Under the pieces are notes generated by a model. The model saw only the letters and a program-made list of their open reading frames with translations. It ran no database searches and was not told the DNA's origin. DNA of 64,000 bases from Nocardia ignorata NBRC 108230. GTDB taxonomy: Bacteria; Actinomycetota; Actinomycetes; Mycobacteriales; Mycobacteriaceae. Positions 8,499 to 16,461 of this stretch are shown piece by piece; the stretch's first letter is position 1, and each line of letters opens with the position of its first letter. The translations under genes were made by a program, and so were the position numbers. The stretch covers positions 1 to 64,000 of the forward strand of contig NZ_BDBI01000025.1 in the NCBI RefSeq assembly GCF_001612905.1. Direction: 5' to 3'.

Positions 8499-9155
8499 TC
8501 ACTCTACTTGGGCGACAGGCGAAACAACCCGGTGAACGAACCATTCCCAGTTGTCGCCGATCTGTGCGCGGGTGTAGCCGAGCTCCTCCATCTGATGCAG
8601 GACCAGCGCCGCCGAGAGCGTGGCGAGCAGGCCGTCGGCGACCAGGGCGAGCTCGCCGCGCACCCCGGCCGCGCGCAGCAGCAGCACGATGTGGGCGCGG
8701 TGCAGCGCGTAGGGGCCGTCGCCGAAGCGGCCCTTCTCCTCGGCGGCGCGGTGCAGGTCGCCCTCGAGTTCGATATCGAGCAGCCGGGTGCGGCCGAAGG
8801 CGATCAGCCGGTCGATCGGCTCGGCCTCGGGCCCGAGCGGTCCTGGTCCGAACATGAAGGCCGTCTGGAACTTCTGTTCGGAGTGGTCGAGCAGGGCCAG
8901 CATCAGCCCCGAGCGATTGCCGAAGCGGCGGAACACCGTGCCCTTGCCCACGCCCGCGCGCTTGGCGAGCGCGTCCATGGTGAGTCCGGCGACGCCGTGC
9001 TCGCGCACCAGCTGCTGGGCCGCGTCGAGTAGCAGGGCTCGATTGCGGGCCGCGTCGGCGCGCTCGGCCGGTTCGGCATTGAGGGACGAGGGTTGCCCGA
9101 TCCGCAGCACGCCGGGCTCGTCCGACCTCGGTGTGCTGTAGCTCACGCTGCTCAC
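8499..9155 (-). CDS. TetR-family regulator divergent from an FMN reductase
   Basis: About 218 residues. An N-terminal helix-turn-helix (LLDAAQQLVREHGVAGLTMD..., then KRAGVGKGTVFRRFGN at roughly 65-80) is followed by a helical ligand domain. The first in-frame GTG (9155) has GGAGGGG just upstream; a second GTG three codons later is also possible. It faces the FMN-reductase gene across 87 bp holding a perfect 14-bp palindrome, so it likely represses that gene and itself. The pair matches the remembered M. tuberculosis Rv3055/Rv3054c order beside nrdHIE. nadE follows 6 bp downstream. Confidence 0.85.
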   Translation of the reverse strand: MSSVSYSTPRSDEPGVLRIGQPSSLNAEPAERADAARNRALLLDAAQQLVREHGVAGLTMDALAKRAGVGKGTVFRRFGNRSGLMLALLDHSEQKFQTAFMFGPGPLGPEAEPIDRLIAFGRTRLLDIELEGDLHRAAEEKGRFGDGPYALHRAHIVLLLRAAGVRGELALVADGLLATLSAALVLHQMEELGYTRAQIGDNWEWFVHRVVSPVAQVE

Positions 9156-9176
9156 ACGCCCCTCCGGGGAAGTATT

Positions 9177-9190
9177 CGGACCGCGGTCCG
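9177..9190. promoter_or_regulatory. Perfect palindrome, probable TetR operator
   Basis: CGGACCGCGGTCCG is a perfect 14-bp palindrome midway between the divergent TetR regulator and FMN reductase genes. Its size and symmetry are those of TetR-family operators. The position would let one dimer or pair of dimers control both promoters. Confidence 0.6.
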
Positions 9191-9242
9191 GTTATTGTCG
9201 GATGAAACTTGGATCTTTCCACTGAGTACACCAGGAGTCGTC

Positions 9243-9812
9243 ATGAGCGAGACCCGCATCCTTACTCTGGTCGGCAGCCTGCGCGCCGGTTCGATCAACC
9301 GCCGCCTCGCCGAGGCCGCCGCACAGACCGCGCCCGAGGGCGTCGACATCGCCATCTACGAGGGTCTCGCCGAGGTTCCGTTCTACAACGAGGACCTCGA
9401 CGTACCCGGTTCCGTGCCCGCCACCGCGCAGGCGCTGCGCGACGCCGTGGCCGCCGCCGACGCCGTCCTGCTTGTCACGCCCGAGTACAACGGCACCCTG
9501 CCTGCCGTGCTGAAGAACGCCATCGACTGGGCCTCGCGTCCCTATGGTGCCGGTTCGATCAAGGACAAGCCGGTCGCCGTGGTGAGTGCCTCGATCAGTG
9601 CGCGTGCCGCCGAGTGGGCGCACGGCGACGCGGTGAAGTCTGTGGGCGTCGCGGGTGGTGTGGTCGTGGAGTCGGCCACCGTGCGGTTCGGCACCATCGG
9701 TGAGCGGTTCGCCCAGGTGCATCCGGGTGAGGACGCCGAGGCGCTGACCCAGCTCGGTGCCGCGGTGCACGAGCTGGTCGCCGCCGCGAACGGCGCGCGC
9801 GTCAGCGCGTAA
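9243..9812 (+). CDS. NADPH-dependent FMN reductase family protein
   Basis: A 189-residue flavodoxin-like NAD(P)H:FMN reductase or quinone reductase. The FMN phosphate loop is GSLRAGSINRRLA (about 11-23), and the flavin-ring segment TPEYNGTLPAVLKNAIDW is near 79-96. The length is normal. AGGAG at 9233-9237 is five bases from the ATG. It is divergent from the TetR gene, stands upstream of nrdHIE, and ends in a strong intrinsic terminator, so it is its own transcription unit. Its substrate could be free flavin, quinone or azo compounds. Confidence 0.88.
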   Translation: MSETRILTLVGSLRAGSINRRLAEAAAQTAPEGVDIAIYEGLAEVPFYNEDLDVPGSVPATAQALRDAVAAADAVLLVTPEYNGTLPAVLKNAIDWASRPYGAGSIKDKPVAVVSASISARAAEWAHGDAVKSVGVAGGVVVESATVRFGTIGERFAQVHPGEDAEALTQLGAAVHELVAAANGARVSA

Positions 9813-9832
9813 GCTGACAGCGCTCCCGACGG

Positions 9833-9870
9833 GCGCCGCATCGACACGGTCGATGCGGCGCTCTTTCGTT
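9833..9870 (+). terminator. Intrinsic terminator after the FMN reductase
   Basis: A perfect 13-bp stem (9833-9845 with 9849-9861) around a 3-base loop is followed by TCTTTCGTT. It separates the FMN reductase from the nrdHIE promoter region. Confidence 0.85.
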
Positions 9871-9989
9871 GTCGAGCCGGTTTGCTGAAGACTCGCCGGT
9901 AGGCGAAATCGTGATCTGAACCACTGTTTCGGCTGCTCGCCGCCGGTGCGTCCTGGGACTTACCCGGTGGAAATTACATCTGTGCGACT

Positions 9990-10036
9990 CGCAACCCCTT
10001 GTGTTGTTCCCATCTGTCGGCCACTAGGTGTAGTGT
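9990..10036 (+). promoter_or_regulatory. Paired NrdR-type boxes upstream of nrdHIE
   Basis: Box 1 is CGCAACCCCTTGTG (9990-10003) and box 2 is CACTAGGTGTAGTG (10022-10035), each an inverted repeat around four central bases; box 1 has one mismatch. Their starts are 32 bp apart, about three helical turns, as expected for cooperative NrdR binding. The end of box 2 overlaps TAGTGT (10031-10036), a fit to the TAnnnT -10 element, so NrdR binding would block the polymerase. About 165 bases of leader separate the boxes from nrdH; I see no further signal there. The nrdF promoter has the same pair. Confidence 0.7.
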
Positions 10037-10200
10037 CTTCGGTACTGGAACACGGTGTGAAGCCACTACTGATCGGGCCCAAGGGAAGGGGTTACGAGCA
10101 GGGCTTTCTTCGCCAGATCCAGGAGTTTGCGCAGCATCACCGTTCGTGCACTGCATACGGATCACAGGCTGTGGATCAGGCATAGGAGAGAGGGACTCTA

Positions 10201-10434
10201 ATGACCGTCACCGTGTACACCAAGCCCGCTTGCGTTCAGTGCAATGCCACCTACAAGGCGCTCGACAAGGTCGGGGTGGAGTACGACGTCATCGACATCT
10301 CGGAGAACGCCGAGGCGCGCGACTACGTCATGGCGCTCGGTTACCTGCAGGCGCCCGTCGTCGTCGCGGGTGAGGATCACTGGTCGGGCTTCCGTCCCGA
10401 CCGCATCAAGTCGCTCGCCGTCGCGGCCGCCTAG
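10201..10434 (+). CDS. nrdH: Glutaredoxin-like redoxin NrdH
   Basis: A 77-residue redoxin with the active site C11-V-Q-C14. It reduces the class Ib ribonucleotide reductase large subunit, taking electrons from thioredoxin reductase. The WSGFRPD motif near residues 61-67, typical of NrdH, is present. AGGAGAG stands 13 to 19 bases upstream of the ATG. It is the first gene of nrdH-nrdI-nrdE, under the paired NrdR boxes. Confidence 0.95.
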   Translation: MTVTVYTKPACVQCNATYKALDKVGVEYDVIDISENAEARDYVMALGYLQAPVVVAGEDHWSGFRPDRIKSLAVAAA

Positions 10435-10457
10435 GACTTCGCTCGGAAGGAGCCGCG

Positions 10458-10928
10458 ATGCCCGAACGGACGACTCCGGGCGGGCTGGTCTACTTCTCCA
10501 GCGCTTCGGAGAACACTCACCGTTTCGTCGAGAAGCTGGGTCTCCCGGCTACTCGACTACCACTGCACACCGCTGATTCGCTGCGCGTCGACGAACCCTA
10601 CGTGCTGATCACCCCCACCTACGGTGGTGGTCGGCACGTCATGGGTGAGCAACGGTCCGACAAGGACCTCGTACCGCGGCAGGTCGCCAAGTTCCTCAAC
10701 GACCCGCACAACCGTGCCCTGCTGCGCGGTGTGATCGCGGCCGGTAACACGAACTTCGGTGAAACCTACTGTGCTGCAGGCGATGTCATCTCGCGCAAAT
10801 GCGGGGTGCCGTACCTGTATCGCTTCGAACTGATGGGAACCGCTGAGGACGTCGCGCGCGTCCGAGAGGGATTGGGATTGTTTTGGCAACAGCAACCACA
10901 GCACCGGCAGGCAAGTCAGCCCGTCTAG
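10458..10928 (+). CDS. nrdI: Flavodoxin-like protein NrdI
   Basis: A 156-residue NrdI, which supplies oxidant for assembly of the dimanganese-tyrosyl cofactor of NrdF. It shows the FMN phosphate loop FSSASENTHRFVEKL near the N-terminus, TPTYGGG near residue 53, and GNTNFGETYCAAGD around 96-109. AAGGAG lies six bases before the ATG. Its last 46 bases overlap the start of nrdE, so the two are translationally linked. Confidence 0.95.
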   Translation: MPERTTPGGLVYFSSASENTHRFVEKLGLPATRLPLHTADSLRVDEPYVLITPTYGGGRHVMGEQRSDKDLVPRQVAKFLNDPHNRALLRGVIAAGNTNFGETYCAAGDVISRKCGVPYLYRFELMGTAEDVARVREGLGLFWQQQPQHRQASQPV

Positions 10929-13072
10929 AGCGGTCGGCGGTGCGGCCCGACGCCGCGGGCGAGGTGATGGACTACCACGCCCTCAACGCCATGCTGAACC
11001 TGTACGGCCCCGACGGCGAGATCCAGTTCGACAAGGACCGCGAGGCCGCGCACCAGTACTTCTTGCAGCACGTCAACCAGAACACCGTCTTCTTCCACAA
11101 CCTGGACGAGAAGCTGGACTATCTGGTCAAGGAGAACTACTACGAGCCCGAGGTGCTCGACCAGTACAGCCGCGGCTTCGTCAAGCAGCTGTTCCAGCAG
11201 GCCTACGCCAAGAAGTTCCGGTTCCCCACCTTCCTCGGCGCGTTCAAGTACTACACCTCCTACACCCTCAAGACCTTCGACGGTAAGCGCTACCTCGAGC
11301 GGTTCGAGGACCGTGTCTGCATGGTCGCGCTGACCCTGGCCGCCGGCGACGAGACGCTGGCGAGCAAGCTGGTCGACGAGATCATCGACGGCCGCTTCCA
11401 GCCGGCCACCCCGACATTCCTGAATTCCGGCAAGAAGCAGCGCGGCGAGCCCGTGTCCTGCTTCCTGCTGCGCATCGAGGACAACATGGAGTCCATCGGG
11501 CGCTCCATCAACTCCGCGCTGCAGCTGTCCAAGCGCGGCGGCGGTGTGGCCTTGCTGCTGAGCAACATTCGTGAGCACGGCGCACCGATCAAGAAGATCG
11601 AGAACCAGAGTTCGGGTGTCATCCCGATCATGAAGCTGCTGGAGGACTCGTTCTCCTACGCCAACCAGCTGGGCGCGCGACAGGGCGCGGGTGCGGTGTA
11701 CCTGCACGCACACCACCCCGACATCTACCGCTTCCTCGACACCAAGCGCGAGAACGCCGACGAGAAGATCCGCATCAAGACCCTCTCGCTGGGCGTGGTG
11801 ATCCCCGACATCACCTTCGAGCTGGCGAAGAAGAACGAGGACATGTACTTGTTCTCGCCGTACGACGTCGAGCGCATCTACGGCAAGCCGTTCGCCGATA
11901 TCGACGTCACCGAGAAGTACTACGAGATGGTCGACGACAAGCGCATCCGCAAGTCGAAGATCAAGGCGCGCGAGTTCTTCCAGACCATCGCCGAGCTGCA
12001 GTTCGAGTCGGGCTACCCGTACATCATGTTCGAGGACACGGTGAACCGGGCCAACCCGATCAAGGGCAAGATCACCCACTCGAACCTGTGCTCGGAGATC
12101 CTGCAGGTCTCCACCCCGTCGGAGTTCAACGACGACCTCTCGTACTCCAAGGTCGGCAAGGACATCTCCTGCAACCTGGGTTCGCTCAATATCGCCAAGG
12201 CGATGGACTCACCCGATTTCGGGCAGACCATCGAGACCTCGATCCGCGCGCTCACCGCGGTGTCGGACCAGACCCACATCTACTCGGTGCCCTCGATCGA
12301 GCAGGGCAACAACGAGTCGCACGCCATCGGCCTCGGCCAGATGAACCTGCACGGGTACCTGGCGCGCGAGCGGGTGCACTACGGGTCCGAAGAGGGCATC
12401 GACTTCACCAACATGTACTTCTACACCGTGGTCTACCACGCGATCCGGGCGTCGAACCTGATCGCCAAGGAGCGCGGTACCGCCTTCGGCGGCTTCGCCG
12501 AGTCGAAGTACGCCAGCGGTGAGTACTTCGACAAGTACACCGATCAGGTGTGGGAGCCCAAGACAGACAAGGTCGCACAGCTCTTCGCCGACGCGGGCGT
12601 GCGCATCCCCACCCAGGACGACTGGCGTGAGCTGAAGGCCTCGGTGCAGGAATTCGGCATCTACAACCAGAACCTGCAGGCGGTGCCGCCGACCGGCTCG
12701 ATCTCCTACATCAACCACTCCACCAGCTCGATCCACCCGGTGGCGTCGAAGATCGAGATCCGCAAGGAAGGCAAGATCGGCCGCGTCTACTACCCGGCCC
12801 CGTATCTCACCAACGACAACCTGGAGTACTACCAGGACGCGTACGAGATCGGTTACGAGAAGATCATCGACACCTACGCCGCGGCCACCCAGCACGTGGA
12901 CCAGGGCCTGTCGCTGACGCTGTTCTTCAAGGACACCGCCACCACCCGCGACCTGAACAAGGCCCAGATCTACGCCTGGCGCAAGGGAATCAAGACCCTC
13001 TACTACATCCGCCTGCGGCAGATGGCCCTCGAGGGGACTGAAGTGGAGAACTGCGTCAGCTGCATGTTGTAA
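10883..13072 (+). CDS. nrdE: Class Ib ribonucleoside-diphosphate reductase, alpha subunit NrdE
   Basis: A 729-residue catalytic subunit that reduces ribonucleoside diphosphates to deoxy forms. The N-terminal ATP-cone of class Ia is absent, as usual for NrdE. Family landmarks include TPTFLNSGK and PVSCFLL, which holds an active-site Cys (about residue 191), SNLCSEI with the radical Cys (about 401), PPTGSISYINHSTSS, and the C-terminal redox pair in ENCVSCML that NrdH re-reduces. I keep the TTG at 10883 inside nrdI; a later ATG (VMDYHAL) would lose about 28 residues that look disordered. A terminator-like hairpin follows. Confidence 0.95.
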   Translation: MATATTAPAGKSARLERSAVRPDAAGEVMDYHALNAMLNLYGPDGEIQFDKDREAAHQYFLQHVNQNTVFFHNLDEKLDYLVKENYYEPEVLDQYSRGFVKQLFQQAYAKKFRFPTFLGAFKYYTSYTLKTFDGKRYLERFEDRVCMVALTLAAGDETLASKLVDEIIDGRFQPATPTFLNSGKKQRGEPVSCFLLRIEDNMESIGRSINSALQLSKRGGGVALLLSNIREHGAPIKKIENQSSGVIPIMKLLEDSFSYANQLGARQGAGAVYLHAHHPDIYRFLDTKRENADEKIRIKTLSLGVVIPDITFELAKKNEDMYLFSPYDVERIYGKPFADIDVTEKYYEMVDDKRIRKSKIKAREFFQTIAELQFESGYPYIMFEDTVNRANPIKGKITHSNLCSEILQVSTPSEFNDDLSYSKVGKDISCNLGSLNIAKAMDSPDFGQTIETSIRALTAVSDQTHIYSVPSIEQGNNESHAIGLGQMNLHGYLARERVHYGSEEGIDFTNMYFYTVVYHAIRASNLIAKERGTAFGGFAESKYASGEYFDKYTDQVWEPKTDKVAQLFADAGVRIPTQDDWRELKASVQEFGIYNQNLQAVPPTGSISYINHSTSSIHPVASKIEIRKEGKIGRVYYPAPYLTNDNLEYYQDAYEIGYEKIIDTYAAATQHVDQGLSLTLFFKDTATTRDLNKAQIYAWRKGIKTLYYIRLRQMALEGTEVENCVSCML

Positions 13073-13082
13073 GTCTTGGCCG

Positions 13083-13117
13083 ACGACCTCGGTGCGGGTG
13101 ATCCGCGCCGAGGTCGT
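13083..13117 (+). terminator. Probable terminator after nrdE
   Basis: Arms 13083-13096 and 13104-13117 pair over 14 bp with one G.U wobble around a 7-base loop. TCGTCGTG follows, so the U-run is weak. It lies between nrdE and a convergent RDD gene and may act in both directions. Confidence 0.6.
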
Positions 13118-13132
13118 TCGTCGTGACCGGCC

Positions 13133-13558
13133 TCAGCCGAAGAAGTCGAAGCAGGCCCAGCCGCCTCGGAACCACTGGATTATCAGCTGTCCGAGGGACG
13201 GGTGGGTGCCGTCTGCGTGGCGCAGGCTGAGGCCGAACGAGCATTTGCCGATGGTGGTGCCGGCCAGGTGCTGGACGATCGTGCGGTGCGTGAACGAGGC
13301 TCCGAGCCAGGCGAGCAGGCCGTAGAGCACGCCGGTCGGGCCCTGGACGAGGTGCCAGGTGGTGAGGCCGATCGCGGCGTGCAGGGCCATGTCGATGAGG
13401 AACGCGGGGATCACGCCGGTCTCCGAACCCGTGGATGTGCTTCCGGTGAGCGGGAATTCGTCGTGCGCGGTCGTCGTCTCCGGGGCGTACCTCGATCGTC
13501 CGTCGCGCTCGTAGCTGCCGTTCCTCGTCGCGTGCCGGGGCGGTGCTGCGTTGGTCAT
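13133..13558 (-). CDS. RDD-family membrane protein, copy 1
   Basis: A 141-residue protein with a polar, probably disordered first 45 residues, then a short RDD-type membrane domain: PAFLIDMALHAAIGLTTWHL, GVLYGLLAWLGASFTHRTI, and TTIGKCSFGLSLRHADGTHPSLGQLIIQWF. The first Arg of the RDD signature is not obvious. It closely resembles the protein at 15358-15813, and the two flank the pnuC/nadR-like pair in the same orientation. A 16-bp motif shared with copy 2 lies 22 bases upstream. Its function is unknown; RDD proteins are variously linked to ion or solute transport. Confidence 0.8.
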   Translation of the reverse strand: MTNAAPPRHATRNGSYERDGRSRYAPETTTAHDEFPLTGSTSTGSETGVIPAFLIDMALHAAIGLTTWHLVQGPTGVLYGLLAWLGASFTHRTIVQHLAGTTIGKCSFGLSLRHADGTHPSLGQLIIQWFRGGWACFDFFG

Positions 13559-13580
13559 GCGCCACAGATTGCTCGGCTCC

Positions 13581-13596
13581 GCTTAACAAGAACCGT
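13581..13596 (-). promoter_or_regulatory. Motif shared upstream of both RDD genes (copy 1)
   Basis: On the minus strand this reads ACGGTTCTTGTTAAGC and ends 22 bases before the RDD start at 13558. The same motif, ACGGTTCCCGTTAAGC, precedes the second RDD gene at almost the same distance. It is likely a common promoter or operator element. Confidence 0.5.
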
Positions 13597-13674
13597 GTGA
13601 CGACCTTGGTGATGATCCCTTGTGCCGCAGCCTCTGTCAGGTTATTGTCGCGATGACTATTACTGATGCGGGGG

Positions 13675-14230
13675 ATGACCGTGCTCGATCTGATAGGTGC
13701 CATGCAGGAACCGCTGTTCACGCTGCTCGGCACGCCGGTGAGCTGGACCGAGGTGCTCGGATTCGGTAGCGGTGCGCTGTGTGTCTGGCTGGTGGCTCGC
13801 CAGCACGCAGGTGGTGTTCATCGCACTGGCCGGCTACGGGTGGTGGACATGGGCCACCGGGGCGCCACGGAGTGAACGGCTGCCCGTCCGCAGGACCACA
13901 CGCACCGAATGGCTCGTGCTCGGGGCGTGCGGTGTGCTCGGCGCCGCGGCGACCACCGTATTGCTCGATACCGCAACCGAATCGACGGTGCCGTTCTGGG
14001 ACGCGCTCACCACCGCACTGTCGCTGATGGCCACTTACGGGCAGTGCCGTAAGCGCCTCGAGTCGTGGTGGTTGTGGATCGCGGCCGATGTCGTCTACAT
14101 CCCCCTCTATGTCTACAAAGACCTCTATCTCACCGCGATCCTGTACTGCGGCTTCCTCGCGTTGTGCGTGCGCGGGCTGATCGCCTGGCGGCGGGATGTG
14201 CACGTGGAGCCGGCGGTTGTGGCGGTATGA
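13675..14230 (+). pseudogene. pnuC: pnuC, nicotinamide riboside transporter, broken by an internal deletion and frameshift
   Basis: The frame from the ATG at 13675 encodes a normal PnuC beginning (WTEVLGFGSGALCVWLVARQ), then at about 13800 runs into the wrong frame and stops at 13875. The PnuC sequence resumes in another frame as QVVFIALAGYGWWTW and continues through a good C-terminal half to 14230. The conserved family segment that should join them (the WNWPxGIANN-like helix and following residues, roughly 30 amino acids) is absent, so this is a deletion with frame change, not a simple indel. The second half could still be translated from an internal start but lacks the substrate-site helix. 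It overlaps the nadR-like start by 4 bp. Confidence 0.75.
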
Positions 14231-15309
14231 GCACAATGAATGCGACTGTCGGGCAATCAGATTCCGCACACAGGTTCGCGCACGGTCTGGTGTTGGGCAA
14301 GTCCTATCCGCCGCATGCGGGCCACCATCATCTGGTGCGCACCGCAGCCGCGCGCTGTGACCGGCTTACGGTGCTGGTCTGTGCCGCCTCGGTGGAGTCG
14401 ATTCCGCTCACCGACCGGGTGGCGTGGATGCGTGAAATACACTCAGAGCCAGGCATTTCCGCTGTAGGCGCCGTCGACGACATACCCATGGACCTCACCG
14501 ATCCGCGGGTCTGGGACGCGCACATGGCGGTGTTCCTTGCCGCCGTCCCCGAGCCGGTCGACGCCGTGTTCACCTCGGAGACCTACGGCGACGAGCTGGC
14601 CCGCCGCTTCGGCGCCCAGCCGATCAGCGTCGACCCGCAGCGCCGCCGTTACCCGATCTCGGCGACAGTGATCCGGCGAGATCCGATGGCGCACTGGAAG
14701 TTTCTCGCGCCACCGGTGCGAGCCGCGCTCACCAGACGCGTGGTCGTCCTCGGCGCCGAGTCCACCGGAACCACGACCATGGCCGAAGCGCTGGCCGAAC
14801 ATTACGGCGCCCCTCGGGTTCCCGAATACGGCCGCGAATACAGCGAGCGGAAACTCGCCGCCCTCGGCCCCTCCGCCCACTGGTCCCAGGTCGAATTCAC
14901 CTCCGCCGAGTTCCCCCTGATCGCCGCACGCCAACAAGAACGCGAAGACCGCGCCGCACGCGAGTCGGGCCCCGTACTCTTCTGCGACACCGACGCTTTC
15001 GCCACCGAAATCTGGCACGAGCGCTACCTCGGCTTCCCCCACCCGAGCCTGCGCACACCCCCACGTCAGCACCTCTGGCTGCTCACCGACCACACCGCCG
15101 TCCCCTTCGAAGACGACGGCCTCCGCGACGGCGAACACCTACGCCCCTGGATGACCGAACGCTTCCACACCGAACTCACCCGAACCGGCAAACGATTCAC
15201 CGTCCTGACGGGCTCCCATCACGAACGCCTCCGCGCCGCCGTAGCCGCCGTCGACCAACTCCTCTCCGAGGGCTGGTCTTTCGCCGACCCCCTCCCGGAG
15301 AAGCACTGA
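14227..15309 (+). CDS. NadR-like bifunctional NMN adenylyltransferase / ribosylnicotinamide kinase
   Basis: A 360-residue, two-domain protein. Residues 15-165 are a nucleotidyltransferase (GKSYPPHAGHHHLV at 24-37; ISATVIR at 144-150) expected to make NAD from NMN. Residues 170-355 are a P-loop kinase domain for nicotinamide riboside. Its Walker A reads GAESTGTTTM (176-185), with Thr where Lys is standard. There is no N-terminal DNA-binding domain, so it is not the enteric NadR repressor. ATGA overlap couples it to pnuC, the usual nicotinamide riboside salvage pair, but pnuC is broken here. Confidence 0.87.
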   Translation: MSTMNATVGQSDSAHRFAHGLVLGKSYPPHAGHHHLVRTAAARCDRLTVLVCAASVESIPLTDRVAWMREIHSEPGISAVGAVDDIPMDLTDPRVWDAHMAVFLAAVPEPVDAVFTSETYGDELARRFGAQPISVDPQRRRYPISATVIRRDPMAHWKFLAPPVRAALTRRVVVLGAESTGTTTMAEALAEHYGAPRVPEYGREYSERKLAALGPSAHWSQVEFTSAEFPLIAARQQEREDRAARESGPVLFCDTDAFATEIWHERYLGFPHPSLRTPPRQHLWLLTDHTAVPFEDDGLRDGEHLRPWMTERFHTELTRTGKRFTVLTGSHHERLRAAVAAVDQLLSEGWSFADPLPEKH

Positions 15310-15357
15310 AACCTGAGGACGGTGAACGCCAGGGCGGTCGCGGTTGGGTGCCGGGCT

Positions 15358-15813
15358 CTAGCCGAACCAGGCCAGCATCTCGAGGGCGGCGCCGAGGCCA
15401 CGGAACCACTCCTTGATCAGTCGTCCGAGGGTGGGGTAGGTGCCGTCGGTGTAGCGCATGCGGAGGCCGAAGACGGCCTTTCCCAGGGTTGCTCGGGTGA
15501 GGCGTTGGATGACGGTGCGGTGCAGGAACGATGCGGTGAGCCAGGCGAGCAGGCCGTAGAGCAGCGATATCGAGCCGGGGACGGCGAACCATGTGGCGGC
15601 GCCGATCGCGAGGTGCAGCGACATGTCCAACGGGAACGCGAACCACATCCGGGTGGTGCTGCCGGTCGAATCCTTCGCCAGCAGCGGCCATTCCGCGTCG
15701 CGGTCCGGTTTGGCGGGCACCGCCGGGACGAAGACCAGCCGACCGTCGCTGTCTCGCTCGTATCTGGCGCTGAGAAGCTTGGTCTCTTTCCGCATGTCCA
15801 CCGAGTCGCTCAT
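15358..15813 (-). CDS. RDD-family membrane protein, copy 2
   Basis: A 151-residue paralog of the protein at 13133-13558, with aligned segments FPLDMSLHLAIGAATWF, LLYGLLAWLTASFLHRTVIQ and TLGKAVFGLRMRYTDGTYPTLGRLIKEWF. The first 55 residues are polar. It is convergent with the nadR-like gene. The shared upstream motif is 21 bases from its start. The pair probably arose by duplication, with pnuC/nadR-like between them. Function unknown. Confidence 0.8.
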   Translation of the reverse strand: MSDSVDMRKETKLLSARYERDSDGRLVFVPAVPAKPDRDAEWPLLAKDSTGSTTRMWFAFPLDMSLHLAIGAATWFAVPGSISLLYGLLAWLTASFLHRTVIQRLTRATLGKAVFGLRMRYTDGTYPTLGRLIKEWFRGLGAALEMLAWFG

Positions 15814-15834
15814 GTCGGCAAGGTAGGTGAGGGT

Positions 15835-15850
15835 GCTTAACGGGAACCGT
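15835..15850 (-). promoter_or_regulatory. Motif shared upstream of both RDD genes (copy 2)
   Basis: The minus strand reads ACGGTTCCCGTTAAGC, 21 bases before the RDD start at 15813. It matches copy 1 at 14 of 16 positions, differing only in two central bases. Confidence 0.5.
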
Positions 15851-15888
15851 TGATCATGCCAATACTGTGGCCGGGCCAGGTCGAGCTC

Positions 15889-16461
15889 TCAGTCGACCTG
15901 GACTTCGGCGGTTGGCAGCGAATCAAGCTGGTGGGCAAAAGCTTTGCTCTCGGCCATCCGCCAGATTTCCCGTCCGGTGAGTTCCGGGAACGCGGTGCTG
16001 AGGAGGACGGCGGTGGCGGCGATGCGCTCGGCGAACTTGTCGGCGCGGGTGCTCGCTCCGCGCGACTGCCAGAACAGCAGGGCGCGGGCCGCGCCGGGCA
16101 GCAGACCCGCGGCAACGGTGGCGAGCCCTTGTGGGTCGCTCGGATCGTCGCCGATCAGGCCGTACATCACCACGCCGATCGCGATAACGCCGCATACCAA
16201 CGAGGCGATGGTCGCCAGCCGCTGCTGCTGGAGCGCGCTGTGATGATGCTCGATGTCGAGGGCGGAGCGCTCGCGTGCGGCGGTTTCGAGCCAGTCGGCC
16301 TCGGCCTTCGGTTCCGCGGTGTCCTAGGTGATCGTTCTGCTCAGTTGCTGGACGCGGACACGAGAGCGGCGCGCGTCGAGGAGTTGCAGCGCGGCCGCGT
16401 AGGCAGCGCCCAAAGTAGTAGAACCCGCCGCCAATAGTTCGACGGGCATGGTGGCACTCAT
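15889..16461 (-). pseudogene. Two-TM membrane protein gene with an in-frame TAG
   Basis: One continuous minus-strand frame runs from the ATG at 16461 (AAGGGG upstream) to the TGA at 15889, broken only by TAG at 16324-16326 after 45 codons. The downstream 144 codons continue without frame change and carry a helical stretch (ERSALDIEHHHSALQQQR), two hydrophobic segments (about LATIASLVCGVIAIGVVMYG and GLATVAAGLLPGAARALLFW) and a charged C-terminus. The layout recalls TRADD-N-associated two-TM proteins, but this is only a resemblance. The stop makes it a likely pseudogene. Restart at a TTG (16200) or stop-codon readthrough are alternatives, and a base-call error is possible. Confidence 0.6.

Noticed and set aside
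9862..10200. Cobalamin riboswitch before nrdHIE
   Set aside because: No B12-box-like core is visible, and class Ib reductase does not depend on cobalamin. NrdR boxes account for control.
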